64,000 nucleotides of DNA from Eleginops maclovinus (lineage: Eukaryota; Chordata; Actinopteri; Perciformes; Eleginopidae). The position numbers were made by a program, and so were the translations under genes. Position 1 is the first letter of the stretch. Each line of letters opens with the position of its first letter. Shown here in pieces: positions 1 to 13,300 of this stretch. The notes beneath the pieces are model-generated. The model had not been told where the DNA came from, searched no databases, and was given only the letters and a program-made list of their open reading frames with translations. The DNA lies in assembly GCF_036324505.1 (NCBI RefSeq), contig NC_086366.1:21282927-21346926 (forward strand), written 5' to 3'.

Positions 1-11
1 TTTTGAATCAG

Positions 12-3000
12 GATAACATGCTTCTTGGAGAAACCGCAGGACGGGCTCACAGCGTCCCGGCTGGCCAGCGTTGTGTTTTACTGTCTCCAGAGAGAGACAC
101 TGTCCCACCTTTCCGACTTCCTCCACGTGCAGCCTCGGGCATCCTTCGGACGATTCTGGGTTCGTAAGTGTTAATTCAAAAAGTGTGTTTTCGGTCACGT
201 GACGATGGTTGGCTGAAGGCTGTGTTTTCGCAGAGCTCCCGTGCCCATGTAACATTTATTGCAAATTATTTAGCCATTGTGCTGTTTTCTTGCCCAAATT
301 TCGCAACCCCGGTGTAACTCACGACAATGAAGTCAAGCGGACAATCACAGAAAGAAAAACCATCGAAGCAGAGACAGACTCAGCCGAAAATCTCTGACCA
401 TGCTTCGATACTAGCTGTGGCGCCGCCATTAGCTAATGCTAGCACCATGACTGATGCGAGTGCATTGGACATTTCTGCTATTATGAGAGAAGTCACCAAG
501 AATATTGGTGAGGTTATGGAACAGAAACTATCCAAGTTCTCTGACACCCTAGACAAAATTACGAGCCGCCTAGATGATCAGTCCAAACGTATCGGCGAGG
601 CAGAACAGCGGGTCTCCAATGTGGAGGACCAATTGGCCACCATGGAACAACGGCTCAAGGAGATGGAGAAGTGTAGTGCGGGTATGGCTCAAAGACTGGA
701 CGAGGGGGAAAACCGGAGCCGACGGGACAACATAAGAATCCTCAATTTTAAGGAGAATGCCGAAGGCAACAACTCTATTCAGTTCTTTGAGTCCTGGCTA
801 CCAACAGCCCTTGGGCTTTCCACTGCGAAGGGTCGCATTAAAATCGACCGAGCCCACCGGAGCTTCGGACCAAAGGGTAATCGTCCTCGTCCAGTGATTA
901 TCAAGCTTCACAACTCGCGGGACAAGATGAAAATTCTGTCGGCGGCGAAGAAGGCGCAGAATCTGGAATATGCGGGTTCCCCTATCTACATCGCTCAAGA
1001 TCTGTCCCTGGCTGTTCGAGAGAAACGTCGCTCCTTCAATGATGTCTGCCAAAAACCTCTGGATAAGAAGATAAGGTTCGCGATGCGGTATCCTGCCAGG
1101 CTCGTCGTCAACTACAGAGGGTCCGAGCATACATTTGAAAATGCATATGAGGCACAAACGTTTGTGGACGGTTCTTTGGAGTAATATGTTACCGGTGAGC
1201 CTGGCATGCACTGGGGCTTGCTATATCCTTGTACATGTAAGTAGGCATTATTAGTTTTGGACACGTTGCAACTATCTTTTACTGCCTTTTTCATTTTATT
1301 TTCAACTAACTAGCCAATGATAATGTATTTAGAAAACGGGCAGGGTAGCCTTTGTATGGGCGCGGGGGCTGCATGGAGAGTTTTTGTTTAGTCCTTTTTC
1401 CCTCTCCGTAGTGATGACCTCTTTCGGTGTCGCGGACTGCTGTGCTACCCTTTGGGTGTTTTATTTTTACTTTCTTAAAAGTTTATTTTTGTTAATAACT
1501 CTTTACATTTGTCTGTTTCTGACCCCAGTTGGGGTATTGTTACATGGGCCGCGGTTCAAGTACGGCCGTTTTTTGTTTGACAGCACCACCTCTTGTCGCT
1601 TGCTTAACGTTAATGTTGATCATATCTCTGCAGACGGTCATCCCGCCACTGATGCGTTGTGTGTGATCTTAGCGACATGTATTCAATCTTTACTGCTATG
1701 CGTTTTAATAAGTAGGCTATCAGTCACGGTTACAGACGTAGTGTGCATATTGCATAAACTAGCCCAATATCAATGAGTGTAACTAAGATTATCACGTGGA
1801 ATGTTAAGGGGCTTGACAATGTAATTAAAAGACGCAAGGTTCTCTCCTCGCTCAAAAAGGATGCAGCTCATATAGCATTTTTACAAGAGACTCACCTTTC
1901 TGATCTTGAACACTTAAAATTAAGAAGGGATTGGGTTGGCCAAGTTTTCTACTCCTCCTTTAACTCTAAGAGTCGTGGAGTAGCTATATTGCTCCATAAA
2001 AAGTTACCCTTTACTTTAGAGAAATGCACAAAAGATTCTGAGGGGAGATGTGTTTTGATTACAGGTTTTTTGTATGGGGAGCGTCTTACATTGGGGTGTG
2101 TATACTCTCCCAATACATTTGAAATGTCTTTCTACTCCAAATTGCTGGCGGATCTATCTTCTGATATCTCACATCTTACAATATTAGGGGGAGATTTAAA
2201 TACCTGCTTAGACCCTGTGTTGGATCACAACCCCTCCAAGACCTCCCGCCTTTCAAAGATGGCAGAGGCTACTAAAGAGCTTTGTTGTGATCTGAATTTA
2301 TTTGACACCTGGAGGACACTTAATCCTAAAGCTAGAGATTACACTTTTTTCTCCCGCCCACACGGCTCATTTTCCAGAATTGACTATTTTTTTACATCAA
2401 GGCAGGCTCTGGATAGGGTTAAACTATGCTCCATCAAGGCAACTGCTCTCTCAGATCACTCACCTGTTTATCTTGAATTTTCTCCTCCTTACTATGATCC
2501 AGCATCACGACACTGGCGCCTAAATCCAGCTCTGCTTAGTAATACCAGTTTTCTTAAATACTTAGAGGAGCAGTTAAAACTCTTTTTCTCCATCAACGAA
2601 ACTCCTGACGTGTCAGCATCTACAGTATGGGAGACTGCTAAGGCATACTTGAGAGGTGCGATCATATCATATACGTCTGCTAAAAAGAAGGAATCACTCA
2701 AGCAACAAATAGAGCTAGAACAGCACATATCTGATCTGGAACGGGATTTTAAACTGTCCTCTTCTAATTCAGTGTTACTAAAGTTAGATGCAGCTCGCTC
2801 GGCCCTTGACCATCTCCTCACTCAGAAAGCGGGAGCGGCTATCTTCTATGCCAAGCATCGTTTGTTTGAGTCCGCCAACAAACCAGGCAGACTATTAGCT
2901 CGTCTAGCAAGGGGTAGGACTGACTCCAATTTAATTTCTTCATTAAAGGACAGTAGAGGAGTGCAACACTTTCAAACCAAGCAGATGACTGAAATTATGA

Positions 3001-6000
3001 AAGACTTCTATCAAAACTTATACTCTTCAGACCTCTCTGATAATACAGAGGATAGGAATAGGTTCCTCGAGCATATTAATTTGCCATCTCTCTCTGATGA
3101 GAGCAGGAACACTCTATGTCTTCCCATTACAGAAGAAGAAGTATCTGAGTCAATCATGTCATTGCAAGGGGGTAAGGCCGGTGGTCCTGACGGGTTCTGC
3201 CCTCTGTTCTTTAAGAAGATGGCTGCTTTAATTGTTGGTCCGCTTACCAGAATGTATGTGGATTCTTTTGATAAAGGTTCATTGCCACAGACGCTTAATT
3301 TGGCCAATATAGCACTCATCTTAAAGACAAATAAACCTTCGGATTGCTGCTCATCTTACAGACCAATAAGTCTGATTGGGGTTGATTGTAAGATACTGTC
3401 AAAGCTGCTAGCCAGGAGACTGGAGGCTTTGTTGCCCACATTAATCAACCCCGATCAGACAGGGTTTATCTTGAACAGGTCCTCTCAAACAAATGTTCGG
3501 CGCCTTATTAATGTATTGCAGTATGCCCACTCAACGGGAGACAGAATGCTTTGCGTCTCTCTCGATGCGGCCAAAGCTTTTGATAGAGTTGAATTTGATT
3601 TTCTTTTCAATGTACTTGAGAAATTTGGGTTAGGGGTTACATTTATTAAGTGGGTGAAGGTGCTATATTGTTCCCCTATGGCTAGGGTATTAGTCAATGG
3701 CTGTGCATCGGAGGTTTTCCATCTGGGAAGGGGCACAAGACAAGGGTGCCCACTGTCCCCTCTGCTGTTCGCATTGGCCCTCGAACCCTTAGCTGAAGCC
3801 ATACGTTGCCATAGTGGGATTTTTGGAGTCAATCTTGGAGGCGTTGTACATAAGCTGGCACTATATGCTGACGACATAATTCTTTTTCTAAAACAACCTG
3901 AGGTCTCTATTCCGGCTCTTATATCAACTATAGACACCTTCGGCAGCTTCTCGGGCTATAAAATCAACTATGATAAATCTGAGGCTTTACCGTTAGGTAA
4001 CTTCGGGACCAGGAATGCGTTGGTAAACTTCCCCTTTAAATGGTCGGAATCTAGTTTCACCTATCTAGGCGTGAAGATTGCAGCTGATTTGAGTAGCCTC
4101 TACAAGCTAAATTTTGCTTCAATTGTCACTACAATAAAGACAGACTTAAATAGATGGTTCGATCTCCCATTATCTTGGATGGGTAGAATAAACCTGATTA
4201 AAATGAATATCCTCCCAAGGTTGCTCTACCCTATGCGGATGCTCCCTCTAACGATAAGGAAATCGTCTTTAACGACATTGAAAGATCTGTCTCCAAGTTT
4301 ATATGGCACGGTAAGAGGCCACGCCTCAGAATGAAAACGTTACAGCTGCCCAAAGAAAGGGGGGGTCTCGCCCTCCCCAACTTCCAGTTCTACAATTGGG
4401 CCTGTCACGCACAAATTGTGTCAGGTTGGCTGAGACACTTCTTAGACCCTGGTGGAGAAACCCACATAGATGCTTGGCACTGTCCCTCTATATCTCTACT
4501 CAGCCTAGTCACATGTGATGCTTCCCGGCTTCCATCTGAGGTGAAAAATAGCCTAATGATGGTGAGTACAATTAGAACATGGAGAGACATTGTGAAAATG
4601 GTTGGTAGAAAGGGATACTCCACAATCTTGCACCCCATAACCCAAAACAGTGCCTTCCCTCCAGGGTTGGGCACGACCATTTTCCAGAGCTGGTATGATA
4701 AAGGGGTTAAAACTATTGGTGACCTGTTTGTGTCCGATACGTTGCTATCATTCGAACAACTTAGGGCAAAATTTGATATCCCATCCAATCAATTCTTTGG
4801 CTTCCTGCAGGTCAGGCATTTTATTAACAATCTGAGTTTCCCAATAGATAAACCAATAGCTACTCTTATAGAATCTTTTTTATTACATTACCAGGGCATT
4901 AAGAATTTCATTTCTCACTTTTATGGAAAGCTACAATCAGTCAACACAGTTAATATTGACAAGATCATAAATGTATGGGAGAGAGATCTGGGACTTGAGC
5001 TTGAGGAGGAGAAATGGTCTGATGCCTTGGAGTCAATAGGGAAAACTTTTCTTTGCAATAGACTCACTGAAAGTCAGTATAGAATCCTTCACAGGCTTCA
5101 GCGCACACCCCAGTTCCTCAATGTTATTGACCCAGAGATCTCTCCTCTATGTACCAAGTGTAAAACAGGCATAGGCTCATACTTTCACTGTGTCTGGGAG
5201 TGCCCCCTCATATCTAAATTCTGGGAAAGGGTAGCAAGGGAACTTGGCAAGATCTTTAACAAAGATGTAAATAAGGAGCCTGGTCTCTTTTTGTTGAATA
5301 TTGTGAATGATGACTTGTCTATGCCATACATGCAGGAAAAACTTCTGTTCAAGCTTCTACTTTTGGCAAGGAGGTGTATTTTATTTCAGTGGATCAAGCC
5401 TAGGCCTCCTACTGTACACCAGTGGCGCGGGGAGATTTTCAAAGTCTTACCAATGGAGTGGCTGAGCGCAGTCTTGAAGGGTAATGAAAGTTCCTTTGAT
5501 AGGCTGTGGCAACCCTTTTTTGACCATATTCCCCTCAGTGTCTCTGATATCTTAAAAGGGGGGCGCCACGCCCTGGTCTGGAGTCCTCCTGGTGGCCCCT
5601 AGAGTGGGAGTGACTGCTAAAGGCTGTTTCCCTATGTTGTTACTTTGCTTTCATTCCCTCTTCGGTTTAACCCCTCATTCCAGAATATTTTATCTGTCTG
5701 TACTGACCCATATATGACATGATGTTAGTGTGGTGCTGTCTGCCGTCTGCTGTCTTTTGCTTATCATTTTATTGTTTTGTTATACGTTGTCTGTTTGTAT
5801 ATTTGAAAATCTCAATAAAATATTTGGAAAAAAAAAAAAAAAGTGTGTTTTCCGATCAAGTTCATCCATCCATCCATCCATCCATCTTCACCCGCTTTTC
5901 CGTCAGGGTTGCGGAGGTAACAGCTCCAGCAGAGAGCCCCAAACTTCTCTTTCCCTGGCCACATCAACCAGCTCTGACTGGGGGATTCCAAGGCACTCCC

Positions 6001-9000
6001 AGGCCAGCGAAGACATATAATCCCTCCAACAGGTCCTAGGTCTACCCTTCGGTCTCTTCCTAGCTGGACGTGCCTGGAACACCTCCCTAGGGAGGCGCCC
6101 AGGTGGCATCCTCACTAGGTGCCCGAACCACCTCAACTGGCTCCTTTCAACGCGAAGGAGCAGCGGTTCTACTCCGAGTCCCTCCCGGATGACTGAACTT
6201 CTCACCTTATCCCTAAGGGAGATGCCAGCCACCCTGCGGAGAAATCCCATTTCGGCCGCTTGTATCCGCGATCTCGTTCTTTCGGTCATGACCCATCCTT
6301 CATGACCATAGGTGAGGGTAGGAACAAAGATGGCCCAGTAGACAGAGAGCTTTGCCTTCTGGCTCAGCTCTCTTTTCGTCACAACGGTGCGGTAAAGCGA
6401 CTGCAGTACCGCTCCCGCTGCTCCGATTCTCCGGCCCATCTCACGCTCCATTGTTCCCTCACTCAAGATCAAGACCCCGAGATACTTGAACTCCTTCACT
6501 TGGGGTAAGGCTTCATTCCAGTCCATCGGTTTCCTGCTGAGAACCAGGGCCTCAGATTTGGAGGTGCTGATTCTCATCCCAGCCGCTTCACACTCGGCCG
6601 CGAACCGATCCAGTGAGTGCTGAAGGTCACAGACCGATGAAGCCATTAGGACAACATCATCTGCAAAAAGCAGTGGTGCAATCCTTAGCCCACCGAACTG
6701 TAGACCCCCTCCCCCACGACTACAACTCGAAATCCTGTCCATGAATATCACAAACAGGATTCGTGACAAAGCGCAGCCCTGGCGGAGGCCAACCCTCACC
6801 GGAAATTGGTCCGACGTGCTGCCGAGGACACGGACACAGCTCTCACTTTGGGAGTACAGAGATTGGATGGCCCTGACTAGAGACCCCCTCACCCCGTACT
6901 CCCGCAGCACCTCCCACAGTATCTCCCTGGGAACCCGGTCATACGCCTTCTCCAAATCCACAAAGCACATGTAGACCGGATGAGCGTACTCCCAGGCCCC
7001 CTCCAGGATCTTTGCAAGAGTAAAAAGCTGGTCCGTCGTTCCACGACCAGGACGAAATCCGCATTGTTCCTCTTCAATCTGAGGTTCGACAATCGGCCGG
7101 ACCCTACTTTCCAGCACCTTCGAGTAAACTTTCCCGGGGAGGCTGAGTAGTGTGATGCCTCTGTAATTGGCACACACCCTCTGATCCCCCTTTTTGAAAA
7201 GGAGAACCACCACCCAGGTCTGCCACTCCTTCGGTACTGTTTCCGACTTCCACGCAATGTTGATGAGACGTGTCAACCATGACAGTCCCTCAACACCCAG
7301 AGCCTTCAGCATTTCTGGGCGGATCTCATCCACCCCCGGGGCTTTGCCACTGTGGAGTTGTTTGACTACATCAGTGACTTCCCCCCATGAGATTGGAGTT
7401 GATCCCCCTTCATACTCCAGCTCCGCCTCTAACATAGAGGGTGGAGTTGTCGGATTCAGGAGTTCCTCAAAGTGTTCCTTCCACCGCCCTAACACACTAT
7501 CAGTTGAGGTCAACAGCGTCCCATCCTTACTGTACACAGCTTGGATGGTTCCCTGCTTCCCCCTCCTGAGGTGTCGGACGGTTTTCAAGAACAACTTTGA
7601 TGCCGACCGAAAGTCCTTTTCCATGGCTTCTCCGAACTTCTCCCACACTCGCTGTTTTGCCTCGGTCACGGCTGAGGCTGCTGCCCTTCAGGCCTGTCGA
7701 TACCTTGCAACTGCGTCAGGAGTACCCAGGGATAACGTATCCCGGAAGTCCTCCTTCTTCAGTCGGACGGCTTCCCTGACCACTGGTGTCCACCAGGAGG
7801 TTCGAGGGTTACCGCCCCTTGAGGCACCTAAGACCTTGAGACCGCAGCTCCCCGCCGCAGCTTCAGCAATAGTGGCTTTGAACACCGCCCACTCTGGTTC
7901 AATGTCCTCAGCCTCCACAGGGATGCCTGAAAAGCTCTGCCAGAGGTGTGAGTTGAAGGCCTCCTGGACTTCGGATTCCTCCAGACGTTCCCAGTTCACC
8001 CGCACTACACATTTGGGTTTACCAGGTCTGTCCAGAGGCTTCCCCTGCCACTCGACCCAACTCACCACCAGATGGTGATCAGTTGACAACTCCGCCCCTC
8101 TCTTCACCCGAGTGTCCAGAACATGCGGCCTCAGGTCCGATGATACGATAACAAAATCGATCATGGACCTTCTGCCTAGGGTGCTCTGGTACCACATACA
8201 CTTATGAGCATCCTTATGTTCGAACATGGTGTTTGTTATGGCCAATCCATGACTAGCACAGAAGTCCAGTAACAAACCACCACTCAGGTTCAGATTGGGG
8301 GGGCCGTTCCTCCCAATCACGCCCCTCCAAGTGTCTCCATCATTGCCAACGTGTGCGTTGAAGTCTCCCAGCAAGACTAAGAAGTCCCCTTCAGGAGCCC
8401 CATACAGAACTCTTTTCAGGGTCTCCAAGAAGGCCGAATACTCTGAACTGCTGTTTGGTGCATAAACCCACACAAAAGTCAGAGTTTTCCCCCCCATGAC
8501 CCGCAGGCGTAGGGAGGCGACCCTGTCGTCCACTGGGGTAAACTCCAACAAAGCGGCACTCAACTGGGGGCTTTTGAGTATCCCCACACCCGCTCGGTGC
8601 CTCACACCTTGTGCAACTCCGGAGAAGAATAGAGTCCAACCCCTATCAAGAAGTAAGATTCCTTTACCGACGCTGTGCGCAGAGGTGAGCCCCACCAGAT
8701 CCAACTGGTAACGCTCCACCTCCCGCACAAGCTCCGGCTCCTTTCCCCCCAGAGAGGTGACATTCCACGTCCCCAAAGCCAGCTTCTGCTGCCCGGGTGT
8801 GGTCTGTCGAGACCCTTTGCTTTCAATGCCACCCTTCTGGCCGCGCACCCAACCCCATCGCTGTATCCCGTAGGTGGTTGGCCCGTGGGACGGAGAAGCG
8901 GAGGTGTTGCCCACGTTGCTTATTCGGGCTGTGCCCGGCCGGGCTCTGTGGCAAGCCCGGCCACCAGACGCTCGCCCACGAGTCCTCCTTCTGGGCCTGG

Positions 9001-10383
9001 CTCCAGAAGGGGACCCCGGACTTCCTCCGGGCCGGGTATCCTCGCTTTCAAGTATGTTTTCCATGAGGTCTTTTGAACCAATCTTAGTCTGGCCCCTTAC
9101 CTGAGACCAATTTTCCATGGGAGACCCTACCAGGAACACAAGGTTCCAATAACCAATCAAGTTATTAACTGTTAATGTTGCCCCCTCACAATATTAAACT
9201 GGAGTGTTAGTCTACTAACCAAATGTTAAGTGAAGATTCCCTTGTTCATTTCGGAATTATTGTTCTCATTATCATTGAAAAATACAATAAATGATTACAG
9301 CGTGATTTGTACCCAATAAATATGTTTTGGCAGGTGTGTAGATTTGTAAGCTGGGATATCGCTGCAGCTCCATAATAGTTATCTTTTAAATAATATTTGA
9401 CACATATTAAGCTATTGACAAATATTGTGCTTCCCACAATTAAAATATTGCACCGGTCCATATGTGATTTTGATAACATTTTGCAATAATTGTGGAGCCC
9501 TACGAGTAACATATTGAATGGGGTTGATTAATTCAAATCTTGCCTTTGTGTGATTACCTGTAATCATTAAAAAATGGGTTTGTGGACAATTATGACTTTG
9601 ATTTTCATTTTGATTAAACTATTCTTTGTCAAAATTTGACTCTTAATTAAGTTAAATTAAGTTAATATAATTAGTCCCACTTTACTGGCATTGTCATGAA
9701 TGAATAAAGTAATAATCATTTGTGGTTCATTTTTCTTCAGGAGTGGCTCATCAATGAAAAGCAACTGGATGTGTTTGGGATGAAGCTTCCTACAGGCTTC
9801 CAGCTCATTGGACAAGTGGTTTGTATTCTACCTCACTTCAGTCCAACAGAGGCGTTTCAGTGGGGTGTGGGGGTGTTAGGGGGGAGTGTAGGGGAGTTAA
9901 ACTCCCTCTTGATGGAACTTTGGGATTTTAGCATGAGCAGACCATTTACCTACACAGAAACCTATATAACACACTACAGGAAAGGGGGGAGGAAAGCACA
10001 ATAGGGTCTCTTTATGGTCTTAAAGTGACTGCGTGGCTGTCCCTTTGATTTAAGTGATGATCACGAGAGGTTTATTTTGATTCTAAACATCGTTTTTTGC
10101 CTATATTTAGAGCCAAACTTTGTTTCTTAAAGGTTGTTTTGGTCACTTTATTCATTTGTGAATATAATGTAACTCTCAATCTCGAAGAGTGGCCATGCAT
10201 GTTATTTCTGATGTAATATAGTATCCTGTGATTCAATTCAAGCCCCTTTAGTCGTTCTAACAACTTTTCTTTCTTCCTCTTGAAATATCAGGGCCTGTCA
10301 GACTACACCAAGTGGCTCACCCACTACTCCACCAAGCAACAAGACAATCCTGCTAAACCAATCACATACAGATCATTCGCCCG
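12..10383 (+). CDS. gkup: gkup exons 1-3 of window: C-terminal part of the pyrophosphorylase-like domain
   Basis: Exons 12-159, 9741-9818 and 10292-10383 encode about 105 residues ahead of the kinase. The first exon carries FLEKP at residues 4-8, matching the Glu-Lys-Pro sugar-binding motif of nucleotidyltransferases such as UDP-sugar pyrophosphorylases, then [18 protein letters not shown]. The next exons read [20 protein letters not shown] and [17 protein letters not shown]. Exon 1 opens after AG at 10-11, with one base completing a codon begun upstream. I end it at 159 (donor GTTCGT) because only that keeps the frame into GAG TGG at 9741. A stronger-looking GTAAGT at 164 would lead to an immediate stop. 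The nucleotide-binding loop is not in the window, so the catalytic status of this domain is unknown. Confidence 0.75.
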
Positions 10384-13300
10384 GTAAGAAAACCTCAGCA
10401 CAACATACTCTCACTTTCCCTCTTCTTCCTACCTCACAACAAGAGCCCTGCAACCTGAAAGACACTATAAAAACTGATTTCCATATATATGGTGATTCTC
10501 AGGGTTGGATTGATGGGGAACCCCTCAGACGGCTTCAATGGGAAAACCATCGCCATGTCCATCTCTAACTTCTGGGCGGAGGTCACTCTAGTGGAGAGCC
10601 AGACTTTGGTAACACTCACACATTCAGAAGTAAAAAAAATAGAACTTAATCTGGGAAATATTGTGGAAAACGTTTGTGAACTTCTGTGACTCGGTAGGTT
10701 TTAGTCCCTCATCCCCTCAACGACCCCACAGAGTTTGGAAGCTTGCAAGATCTGTTCTGCATCAGCAGGAAGGAAGGGTGCGTACACGTGAAATAAGAAA
10801 AATGACACAAGTTATGTTAAGGCTTTGTCTAATTGTTCTTTTCTAACCCTGACCCACCTACTTTAGGTACCTGGGAGGTCTGCGTTTGCTGCAGGCCACC
10901 TGCAAGAAGTTCTACCAGTTCTGCTCCAAACAAGGGTTAGTCACTCGATAAATTATTTAATTACATCATCCTTTTTCACCTCCAACTTTGTGTATCTTTT
11001 TCACCATAGATACTGCTATAACATTTTCCAATTTTTTTGGAATGAAATGGTTAATAAACAAAAACAATTATTACATATTTTCTTTAAGAGAGCTATTATG
11101 CTCAATTTCAGGTTCATATTTGTATTTTGTGCCTCTATTGTGACATGTTTCCATGCATTAATGTTCAAAAAGCTCTTTATATGTCTAGTACTGCCTGTGC
11201 CGCAGCACCTCTTTTTCTATTGTAAGACATCATTGTGTTCAGACTTGAGTTATGACTCTAGTTATGGATAGAGTTAGAGTTCAGATTTTTTTAAACTATT
11301 ATGCAAATATGGATACCTCATCTTCCTCTTTAACAGTCACACTGATAATACTACCCAATGTCTGCTGTGTGTTTGTTTTTTCACTACAGCATTGCTTTGA
11401 CAAAGCAGAACTTCACACTGAAGTATGACACCAACATTCCTCGGCAAGTGGTGAGCATCCATTCAAATACTGGAAAACAATCATTGTATAGCCCTAATGT
11501 GAAAATGTTCCGTCATGATGAAATTATCTGTCTCTTATTTACTGCAGGGCCTCGCTGGAAGCAGGTAAAAAATTCTGTTTGATGATTTGTATAAGACAAT
11601 TGTAGATCATTTTCTATGCTTTTCAATAAAATAATTTACCTTCCTCTCATTTCACAGTGCCATCGTCTCAGCTACCCTGAAGTGTCTCATGAAGTTCTAC
11701 AACATTACAGAAAATGTAAGGATTTGTCGTATCTCATTAAGTTACAAAAAATCCTTTAGGACCATTATTACATAACACGAAGAACAACAAATACACAGTC
11801 AATGGAGGCAATGGAAAAATAATATCTCAGATAAAAGTCACACATTTAAGAGAAGAAAAACTCTGAGAAATATTGTCTTTTCTTGGAACTACATGGCTTT
11901 TCTTGCAAAGGAATCAACCTTATCACACAACAGAAGCGGCCGGTAAAAACATTACTGCCATTATATTTTAGTTTTTTTCTAATTAGACCAAATTCACAAG
12001 ATTTTATCTTCAAAGTCCCGATGCCCAATATAATACAGTTATTCCGGGCCACCTTCACGTTCATTTCTTTATTTATGAATCTCATTGCAAAGTATCATTT
12101 CAAAAAGTCACCCACGGCAGGCATAATACACATTTATCCAAGTTATATATTATTTTTAAAGATAGGACTGTGACAACCTATGGCACAAACACAATAACAA
12201 ACAATTGTGATGGATTAAACCCAAACATGACCCTTCCTTAATATGGCTCTTACATATTAGTCAAACAAAGACTCAAACAAAAACAAAAATATAAATAAAT
12301 GTCAAAATGACATAAAAGGCATTGTGTCTTTAACATGTTTATGTAGTTATTTATTTGACACTCCAGGATCTCCCGAAGCCGATCCGTGCCAACTTCATCC
12401 TCAACGTGGAGACTGATGAGCTCTTCATCACGGCGGGCCTGCAGGACAGAGTTGTTCAGGCAAGTAAAGAAATAAACTCTCCACAAATGTACCGTCACCA
12501 CATCAAACCATGTCTCTTAACTTAATTTGAGTACCCCTTTGCCTTGACAGGTGTATGAAGGCTTAGTCTACATGGATTTCAGCAAGAAGCTCATGGAAGA
12601 GCAGGGCTACGGTATTGAAGTCACCATCTGTCTGTGGAGGTTACATGGTACAAGGACATCTCTTTCCTAATGTGTGTTTCCTGTTGTCAGGGAACTATGT
12701 TTCTATGGACATGAGTGGGCTCCCACAGTTTTGGTTGGCTTACCTGAGCGACCCCAGCGACTCTGGACGCATCCACAGCAACATCAGACAGCGCTGGCTG
12801 AGTGGTGAGTCTTCTTATGAAAAATGACTTTGCAGGTCTTCTTTGTTAATTAAAGAGGCCCTATTGGGCTTTTTTTGGTTTTCCCTTTCCTATAGTGTGC
12901 TATAAAGGTTTGTGTGCGTGTAAATGGTCTTCAAAGGCTAAAATCCCTGTTCCCTCCAGAGGGAGTTGCTGCAGCACAGGCAGTATGAGAAAAATAAAGA
13001 GCTTTTTGGACATTAAAGCATGAAACATGTCACAGTATCATCATTGGTAAAATCAGTCATGTCTTAGTTTAGATTAGATTGAAGTTTATTGTCAAAGTCT
13101 TCAGAGTAGAAGACCTGGCATAACAAAATGCAGTTAGCGTTCATGCTGCTTTGTCTTTCCACAGGGGAGCCTCTGGTTGTCGAGGCCATGAAGAGTTTTG
13201 CTGAGCTCACTGATCAAGCAAGGTGAGTTTGAGTACTTTGAAGTGTACTTTGAAATGTATGCAATAAATAGCACTGGAGGTTTGATTAAACATACAGGGC

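Larger units (their letters stand above)
193..5840 (+). mobile_element. Near-intact L1/Tx1-like LINE retrotransposon, with target-site duplication
   Basis: A 5.65-kb non-LTR element sits in sense inside a gkup intron. Order: short 5' leader (193-326), ORF1 (327-1184), 588-nt spacer, ORF2 (1773-5602, one frameshift), 3' UTR with AATAAA at 5814-5819 and an A-run to 5840. The flanks repeat aagtgtgttttc exactly (181-192 and 5841-5852; up to 15 nt if the ambiguous A's are counted), the mark of target-primed reverse transcription. Full length, exact duplication and only one visible frame break point to a young insertion. ORF1 and ORF2 place it in the L1 group; the subfamily (L1 or Tx1) is not settled. 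Confidence 0.93.

Noticed and set aside
7194..8078. 294-codon plus-strand frame inside the RTE element
   Set aside because: It is the shadow of the RTE coding strand. It has no recognisable motif, while the minus strand has full EN/RT motifs.
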